Assembly: GCA_964343305.1 (NCBI GenBank)
Contig: CAYFJO010000192.1
Location: forward strand, 1 to 19,687
Source: CAYFJO01 sp964343305
Lineage (GTDB): Bacteria; Planctomycetota; Planctomycetia; Pirellulales; Pirellulaceae
Length of the DNA stretch: 19,687 nt
Reading direction: 5' to 3'
The position numbers were made by a program, and so were the translations under genes. This document shows, piece after piece, positions 14,922 through 19,687 of this stretch. How positions within the stretch are numbered: position 1 is the first letter of the stretch; each line of letters starts with the position of its first letter. Below the pieces are notes generated by a model, which worked only from the letters and a program-made list of their open reading frames with translations, searched no databases and was not told the DNA's origin.

Positions 14922-15683
14922 TCATGACGCATCGGATTCAGGCGGTTCACGACCCTCGAGGACGTCCTGTAGATACCTCGGGATACCTTGAAACGCAGCT
15001 TGATAGGTCGTTTCCAGCGGAGTTTCGATGTACCGACCGGAATCAATGAACAGCGGCATGTCAGGCATCGTCATTCCAACCGCCGTCGCCTCAACATAGG
15101 CGTCGGGCAACGGGCGTTCGGCGCGATACGACGCAAGCGTCAGGTTTCGTTCGTCGCCGAATTCAAAGTCACCACCCACGACTTTCCAAATCTCACCGTG
15201 AATCCCCTGCACGTCGCGCGAAGTAGGCGGATGCAGGTCGACCACTAGTAAATGGATGCCTTGTCGGATTGCGGAGGCCGATTTGTCAACAAACTGCTCA
15301 AGCGCCCGTTGCCCGGATTTGTTGCCGGGCGAGACAATTTCGATCATGGCCACGATGTCGCGCCCAGTCCGATGACGAATCACAATTGTCCGCCGCAGCG
15401 CACGATATGCTCTTTCTTCGTCGGCCACCATGTGAACGCCGGATTTGGGTGGAGCATCGGCCAACAACAAGCCGCCCGTCAAGGGTTGATCGCGCTGATC
15501 GTCGCGCCGATGGCTCAGGGTGAGTACGTCGGAAACGGCATCATCGCTGTGTTGTTCCGCCAGCACATAAAAAGCGTCGGGCAAGAGTTCGGAGTTGAGT
15601 TTTTCCTTTAAGTGGGTAATCCAAGAACAATGAAAATCGTGGAATGAACCGGGAAACACCCTTGTCCAATCGTGTATTGGCAT
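14922..15683 (-). CDS. DUF4058 family protein
   Basis: A 253-aa cytoplasmic protein starting MPIHDWTRVFPGSFHDFHCSW, which is the diagnostic start of DUF4058, a family common in planctomycetes and cyanobacteria. The central part AMIEIVSPGNKSGQRALEQF looks like the nuclease-like core of the family (E...K pattern), but no activity is established. HLLVVDLHPPTSRD and PLFIDSGRYIETPLETTYQAAF follow the family order, so the protein seems complete. ATG 15683 follows a GTG in frame at 15686; either could be used. The gene stops 8 bp from the sulfatase stop (convergent) with no clear hairpin between them. Function unknown. Confidence 0.87.
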   Translation of the reverse strand: MPIHDWTRVFPGSFHDFHCSWITHLKEKLNSELLPDAFYVLAEQHSDDAVSDVLTLSHRRDDQRDQPLTGGLLLADAPPKSGVHMVADEERAYRALRRTIVIRHRTGRDIVAMIEIVSPGNKSGQRALEQFVDKSASAIRQGIHLLVVDLHPPTSRDVQGIHGEIWKVVGGDFEFGDERNLTLASYRAERPLPDAYVEATAVGMTMPDMPLFIDSGRYIETPLETTYQAAFQGIPRYLQDVLEGREPPESDAS

Positions 15684-15733
15684 CACCGTGTTCTTCGTAG
15701 TTGGATTCCTAAGATACCGAGGCCGGGTTGGTT

Positions 15734-15795
15734 TGTCCGGTAGCGGAAGTCGTGAGACTTCCGAGTCTGAACTTTCACAAGTTCGGCTACGGACA
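15734..15795. repeat. Cloverleaf-forming palindromic repeat
   Basis: An outer 10-bp stem with one bulged base (15734-15744 with 15786-15795) encloses two perfect hairpins: CGGAAGTC/GACTTCCG (15744-15751 with 15756-15763, GTGA loop) and GAACTT/AAGTTC (15769-15774 with 15779-15784). It lies in the 213-bp gap between the DUF4058 start and the end of the ABC operon. It has no U tract, so it may be a REP/MITE-like repeat or an RNA 3' end. Confidence 0.7.
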
Positions 15796-15896
15796 TTTCT
15801 AACCGGCTGCGGCAGAATTCAGATGACTGATGAATCCATTCTACCAAAAGCGCGCCGGCTGGTCACGGAGAAACCGTCCATGGTAGTGCCGTTCCA

Positions 15897-17426
15897 TCAC
15901 ACAGTCTCAAACTGCGTGGCGGCTTCCATGATCTTGTGTTCGGTGGCTTCTTCGCGGCTGAACTCGGCGGTCAGACGGCCTTCACTAAGCACAAGGATGC
16001 GGTCGCAGACCGTCAACAACTCCGGCAGTTCGCTCGACGTGAGTATGATCGCCAGATTCTTGCGGCAAAGACGATCCATCAAGAGGTACAATTCCGCCTT
16101 GGCTCCGACATCGACGCCACGAGTTGGGTCGTCGAGCAGCAGGACCTCCGGCTTTGTCAGCAGCCAGCGGCCGATGATGCACTTTTGTTGATTGCCGCCG
16201 CTGAGGCTGGTGATCGCCGTATGAGTGCCCGCGGTTTTGATCGACAGTTGTTGAACCATTTCGTCGGACATCTGGCGTTCGCGACCGGGGCTGAGAAGGC
16301 CAGCCGATACTGCCTCGTTCAGCGTGCACATCGTGATGTTCTCGCCGACGGTCATTTGTGCGAACATGCCGAGTCGTTTGCGATCTTCGGTGACGAGGCC
16401 GATTCCCGCGCGTTTCGCTTCGGCGGGGTGTTTGAAGCTGACTGGTTTGCCGTTCAAGGCGATCTTGCCGCTGGGGCGTTGCGGAGCGGCACCGAACAGG
16501 CATTCAAGTAGCTCCGTTCGACCGGCACCCATCAACCCCGCGATGCCCAGCACTTCGCCACGTCGCAGTTTGAAACTAATATCTTTCAATCGCCAAGCTC
16601 GCGCGTGGCCAGGCCACGGCAGTGATAGATCTTCCACCTCCAGCACCACGTCACCGGCTTTGCGCTGCTCGCTTAATTCGACCGACTCGATTTCACGACC
16701 GACCATCAGGTGTGTGACTTCTTTCGGATTTGTTGCATCGCGGTCAAGCGTCTGAGCGAGCGCACCGTCGCGCAGCACCGTGATGCGGTCGGATAATCGA
16801 AACACTTCGTCCATCTTGTGTGAAATATACAAAATTGTGACGCCACGCTTGCGCAGACGGTCGATCACTCGATACAATCGTTCGACTTCCGATTCGGTTA
16901 GCGCGCTGGTCGGTTCGTCCATGATCACAATGTCGGCGTCCAACGACAACGCTTTGGCGATTTCAACGAGTTGCTGGTCGCCAACTCGCAAAGACCCGGC
17001 CAGCGCCGCGGGGCTGACGTGGCACTCCAGTTCGGTCAGCAAGTCCTCCGCCGCCGATTCCATCGCGCGGTCGTCGAGCAAACCGAGCGACGTTGTCTTT
17101 TCGCGACCAAGAAAGATGTTTGCCGCAGCGGAGAGTTGTTCGACGAGATTCAATTCCTGGTGGATGATGCTGATCCCCGCGCTTTCGGCTTCACGCGTGC
17201 CACGGAATTTGACCGCCGAGCCTTTCAATTGCACTTCACCTTCGTAGTCGGTGATCACACCCGACAGAATCTTCATCAGCGTGCTCTTGCCCGCGCCGTT
17301 CTCACCGCAGATCGAATGCAGCTCGCCGTCCATCACATCAAAAGAAACGTCTGACAAAGCAACGACGCCAGGAAATTCCTTCGTGACGTGCGAGATGGAA
17401 ACGATGGGTGTGGCTGGATCAGTCAT
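15897..17426 (-). CDS. Ribose-type sugar ABC importer, double ATPase (RbsA-like)
   Basis: A 509-aa protein with two ATP-binding domains that powers sugar import. The first domain has GENGAGKST (41-49), Q-loop HQEL (89-92), LRVGDQQ (146-152) and IVIMDEPTSALT (166-177) with catalytic Glu171. The second has the degenerate Walker A GLMGAGRTE (297-305) usual in this family, a full LSGGNQQ signature (408-414) and VLLLDDPTRGVDVG, where Asp433 stands at the usual Glu position. Length and order match RbsA/MglA/XylG. It starts 10 nt after the permease stop and ends the operon. The substrate could be ribose, xylose, galactose or another sugar or polyol. Confidence 0.94.
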   Translation of the reverse strand: MTDPATPIVSISHVTKEFPGVVALSDVSFDVMDGELHSICGENGAGKSTLMKILSGVITDYEGEVQLKGSAVKFRGTREAESAGISIIHQELNLVEQLSAAANIFLGREKTTSLGLLDDRAMESAAEDLLTELECHVSPAALAGSLRVGDQQLVEIAKALSLDADIVIMDEPTSALTESEVERLYRVIDRLRKRGVTILYISHKMDEVFRLSDRITVLRDGALAQTLDRDATNPKEVTHLMVGREIESVELSEQRKAGDVVLEVEDLSLPWPGHARAWRLKDISFKLRRGEVLGIAGLMGAGRTELLECLFGAAPQRPSGKIALNGKPVSFKHPAEAKRAGIGLVTEDRKRLGMFAQMTVGENITMCTLNEAVSAGLLSPGRERQMSDEMVQQLSIKTAGTHTAITSLSGGNQQKCIIGRWLLTKPEVLLLDDPTRGVDVGAKAELYLLMDRLCRKNLAIILTSSELPELLTVCDRILVLSEGRLTAEFSREEATEHKIMEAATQFETV

Positions 17427-17436
17427 CAGCAGTCAA

Positions 17437-18630
17437 TCACTTTGCGGTGGCGACTTCGGTGATTTTCCACGCGCTGAGGATGGCCAGCACGGAGAAAAAC
17501 GTAATGATTCCGGCCGTGTTTCCGTACATCACGAAAAGGACGGACGCGACAACCAGCGACAAGATCGGGACGACCGCGACGCCAAGCATGCCGGGGAAGA
17601 ATTCCTTTTTCTGAGCACCGCCACCACCTCGCCGCAACTCGTTTACCGCCACGGCCAACACAACCAGGAAGCCCACGATCATGCCTTGATAATCGTCGCT
17701 TCCTTGCGGCACCACCTTGTTGATCGAATCGATCACAACGCGCAGGAACAACACGCCGAGCATCACTCCAGGGATCAAGCCGATGCCGCCTCGCAAACTG
17801 CATCCACCAACGACGGCCGCGGCGATTGCGTTCAATTCGTAGCCAACGCCAAGTGTCGCCGGGTTGGCAGCGCCAATCTTGGCCAAATAAAGGATGCCCG
17901 CGATCGAAGCCGTGACCGCGCCGATCGAATAGGCCAGCCACTTCATGCGATCCGTTTGAATGCCGCTTAGCTTGGCGGCTTCTTCGTTGCCGCCCAACGC
18001 GTATAGATGGCGTCCCCAAACGGTGTGGCTCATCAAAAAATAACACGCGATGGACAGCACGATAAAGACTGTCAACGCGACCCACCATTCCGACAGCAAC
18101 ACAAAGCTCTCCGCATCGGCACGCACTTTGGTCACTTTGCTGCCAAGTGCCTCGGACACGGCGGGATTGAGGACCTTGGCGAAGCTTCGCAGCCCAACCA
18201 ACGAGGCCAGCGTTGCCACGAACGGCGGAAGCTGGACGACGGTGATCAACCAGGTGTGCAACGTGCCGACCATCAGGCCGACCATCAGCGTTAATCCAAT
18301 CGCCAGCACAACTGGCCACCAGCCGACGATTTGGTCCGTCTGCGGGACGCCAGAATCATCCAGCGGAGCACAGGCGGTCAACACTAGTGCACAGATCGAG
18401 GCCGAGAACACTATCATCGAACCGCTAGACAGATCGATTCCGCCCACGATGATGACGATGGCCGCGCCAAGTGCAAAGATTCCGAGCAACGCGGTCTGAT
18501 GAAGAATGTTTTTCAGATTGATGCCCGGTGCGTTCAGATACGACTGATTGAAAATCAGCGTAAAGCAAACCACGCAAACAATCGCAACCAACAGGCCAAG
18601 TTCGTTTCGATATTTGGAGGCAAAGCCCAT
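17437..18630 (-). CDS. Ribose-type sugar ABC importer, permease (RbsC-like)
   Basis: A 397-aa inner-membrane permease of the BPD_transp_2 family. Hydrophobic segments run throughout, with the family landmarks GGIDLSSGSMIV (near residue 63) and AAAVVGGCSLRGGIGLIPG (near 270), and LYALGGNEEAAKLSGI as the loop that contacts the ATPase. It is about 75 residues longer than E. coli RbsC: after VNELRRGGGGAQKK, two more hydrophobic segments follow (GVAVVPILSLVVASVLFVMYG and IITFFSVLAILSAWK). It is separated from the binding-protein gene by 90 bp that form a long hairpin, and is tightly coupled to the ATPase. No Shine-Dalgarno is obvious before ATG 18630. Confidence 0.92.
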   Translation of the reverse strand: MGFASKYRNELGLLVAIVCVVCFTLIFNQSYLNAPGINLKNILHQTALLGIFALGAAIVIIVGGIDLSSGSMIVFSASICALVLTACAPLDDSGVPQTDQIVGWWPVVLAIGLTLMVGLMVGTLHTWLITVVQLPPFVATLASLVGLRSFAKVLNPAVSEALGSKVTKVRADAESFVLLSEWWVALTVFIVLSIACYFLMSHTVWGRHLYALGGNEEAAKLSGIQTDRMKWLAYSIGAVTASIAGILYLAKIGAANPATLGVGYELNAIAAAVVGGCSLRGGIGLIPGVMLGVLFLRVVIDSINKVVPQGSDDYQGMIVGFLVVLAVAVNELRRGGGGAQKKEFFPGMLGVAVVPILSLVVASVLFVMYGNTAGIITFFSVLAILSAWKITEVATAK

Positions 18631-18641
18631 TAGCTTGAATT

Positions 18642-18716
18642 CGCTTGACTCTCCGAGTCGAGCATTCTGCGCGCGGCGAAAGTTGAGGAAATATGCTCGA
18701 CTCGGAGAGTCAAGCG
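18642..18716. repeat. 24-bp perfect inverted repeat inside the ABC operon
   Basis: The arms 18642-18665 and 18693-18716 are perfect reverse complements with a 27-nt spacer, and each arm itself contains GACTC...GAGTC. The structure begins 5 nt after the binding-protein stop and ends 12 nt before the permease start. It would form a very stable RNA hairpin able to protect the binding-protein message or limit read-through. There is no U tract. Confidence 0.85.
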
Positions 18717-18720
18717 GCGA

Positions 18721-19687
18721 CTAGGAACTGACCAGCTTTCGCTCGTCGAGCCACTTCTTGAATTCCTCGAAGTAATAGAAATGTGTTTCCTCACGAAACA
18801 TGTCTTCCTTCAACGGCGAACCTTCGTTCGGCACAACGACCCGCAGTTCGGTATTATAAATGTCGCCGTTCTCTTCCGTGAATGAATTCGTCTTGGCATC
18901 GTACGACGGATAGATTTCCTGGATCGTCGCGGCATCGCCCTCGACCATGGCTTTGATCAGCTTGACGCTCAAGTAACCCATCTGGTACGGATTCTGGACG
19001 ACCATCGCGTCGATCTTGCCTTCGGACAAGTCGGTCAGTGCCAACGACGCGGCGTCGAATACCACGATCGCGGTCTTGTCTCGAATTTCTCGTTCTTCAA
19101 CGACGCGGACGATCGCGTGAGCGTTGTAAGCCCAGATGCCGACCAACGCATCCACCTTGTCGTGTTTGTCGAGAACAGCCTTGACGTTTTCTTGAGCGAT
19201 GTTTTCGTCGCCTTCGTCCGCCATGCTGTCGAGCGAAGTGAACTTGTCCCCGGCACCTTCGCCGAATCCGCCAATGCGTTCGATCGCGTTGGCCACCGTC
19301 TTGACTCCGACAAATGTCGCGTAGTTGCCGCCTTTGGGAAGCAATCCCTTGGCGGCTTTGCCAAGTTCCTCGCCACCGACTTTGTTGTTCGTGCCAAGGT
19401 AGGCGAAACGTGAATCGCGATACTTTTCATGATCCATGTCCGAGTCGACGCAAATCACTTTGACTCCTTGGTCGCGCAGCACCTTGAGGGCCTTGGCCGT
19501 CGCGCGATTGCTGGCGTCGACCGGGGAAATTGCCACGCCGGCGATGTCGGACTGCGAAGCGTATTGTTCCAGTTTGGCGACTTGCTTTTCAACTTTGAAT
19601 TCGCTGCCCTTGTCCATGTTGTGCGAGAGGCCAACTGCTTCGATATCCAGATCCTCGGCGGCTTTGTCCATACCCGTTCGACAGGCA
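18721..19687 (-). CDS. Sugar ABC importer substrate-binding protein (RbsB-like), C-terminal part
   Basis: The frame is open to the window end (322 codons), so the signal peptide and first strand lie outside. The first visible residues, ACRTGMDKAAEDLDIEAVG, match the first helix of periplasmic-binding-protein 4 family proteins. Then come VEKQVAKLEQYASQSDIAGVAISPVD, GVKVICVDSDMD (hinge-side ligand loop), YLGTNNKVGGEELGKAA, ALVGIWAYNAHAIVRVVEE, IVVFDAASLALTDLSEGKIDAMVVQNPYQMGYLSVKLI, all in the usual order. The visible C-terminus with EETHFYYFEEFKKWLDERKL is longer than in E. coli RbsB. It is the first gene of the importer operon; the ligand cannot be predicted. Confidence 0.93.
   Translation of the reverse strand, partial: ACRTGMDKAAEDLDIEAVGLSHNMDKGSEFKVEKQVAKLEQYASQSDIAGVAISPVDASNRATAKALKVLRDQGVKVICVDSDMDHEKYRDSRFAYLGTNNKVGGEELGKAAKGLLPKGGNYATFVGVKTVANAIERIGGFGEGAGDKFTSLDSMADEGDENIAQENVKAVLDKHDKVDALVGIWAYNAHAIVRVVEEREIRDKTAIVVFDAASLALTDLSEGKIDAMVVQNPYQMGYLSVKLIKAMVEGDAATIQEIYPSYDAKTNSFTEENGDIYNTELRVVVPNEGSPLKEDMFREETHFYYFEEFKKWLDERKLVSS

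Noticed and set aside
12788..15667. Shared 12-mer ACACCCTTGTCC at 12788-12799 and 15656-15667
   Set aside because: One copy lies in the DUF4058 coding sequence and nothing extends the match; treated as chance.
17251..17970. Plus-strand 239-codon open frame over the ATPase/permease junction
   Set aside because: It is antisense to two well-supported transporter genes; its composition (His/Asp/Arg-rich) is an artefact of the opposite strand.
1..19687. CRISPR arrays, tRNA or rRNA genes, complete insertion sequences
   Set aside because: No regularly spaced repeats, cloverleaf tRNA with proper T-arm, rRNA segments or full transposase genes were seen.

Overview
The window looks like chromosomal DNA of a planctomycete (Pirellulales type). 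This is inferred from gene content, not from a database match. The supporting genes are a secreted Cys-type sulfatase, a Tat-exported Gfo/Idh/MocA oxidoreductase, a DUF4058 protein, a very long exported protein with a Pro-rich tail, a secreted FAD:protein FMN transferase, a YjbQ family protein and a sugar ABC importer. Short, mostly monocistronic genes and frequent weak Shine-Dalgarno sites also fit.

Layout. 1-535 (-) is the N-terminal part of an exported esterase/hydrolase; upstream of it lies a minus-strand intrinsic terminator with no protein gene in front of it, suggesting a small RNA or an attenuated leader. 1154-2095 (+) is a GT2 glycosyltransferase. 2142-5576 is the most unusual region: a YjbQ (UPF0047) gene appears to be broken in two. 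Its first 46 codons follow apbE by 2 nt (5439-5576, -), and a C-terminal piece lies about 3 kb away (2142-2453, -). Between them is a block holding a second, intact YjbQ gene, a frameshifted serine-recombinase-like gene, a four-helix membrane protein, a small XRE regulator, a signal-peptide ORF and an ORF resembling the C-terminal part of a large serine recombinase. The latter reads across the right junction. The two ends carry a 13/15 inverted repeat. I read this as an undescribed, partly decayed integrative element that inserted in YjbQ and carries a replacement YjbQ.

5579-6598 (-) is apbE. 6749-8119 (+) is the Gfo/Idh/MocA oxidoreductase, ending at a strong terminator. 8175-12752 (-) encodes a giant exported protein with a probable TIM-barrel glycosidase-like core. 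13076-14914 (+) is a sulfatase with a C-terminal beta-rich module, and 14922-15683 (-) is a DUF4058 protein. 15897-19687 (-) is a ribose-type ABC importer operon in the order binding protein (cut by the window end), permease, double ATPase.

Functionally, the right two thirds fit polysaccharide or sulfated-glycan use: desulfation and glycan attack outside the cytoplasm, sugar oxidation or rearrangement, and uptake of monosaccharides. The substrate cannot be read from the sequence. Several intergenic gaps contain palindromic repeats (2108-2130, 15734-15795, 18642-18716) that are probably members of dispersed families or transcript-processing structures.
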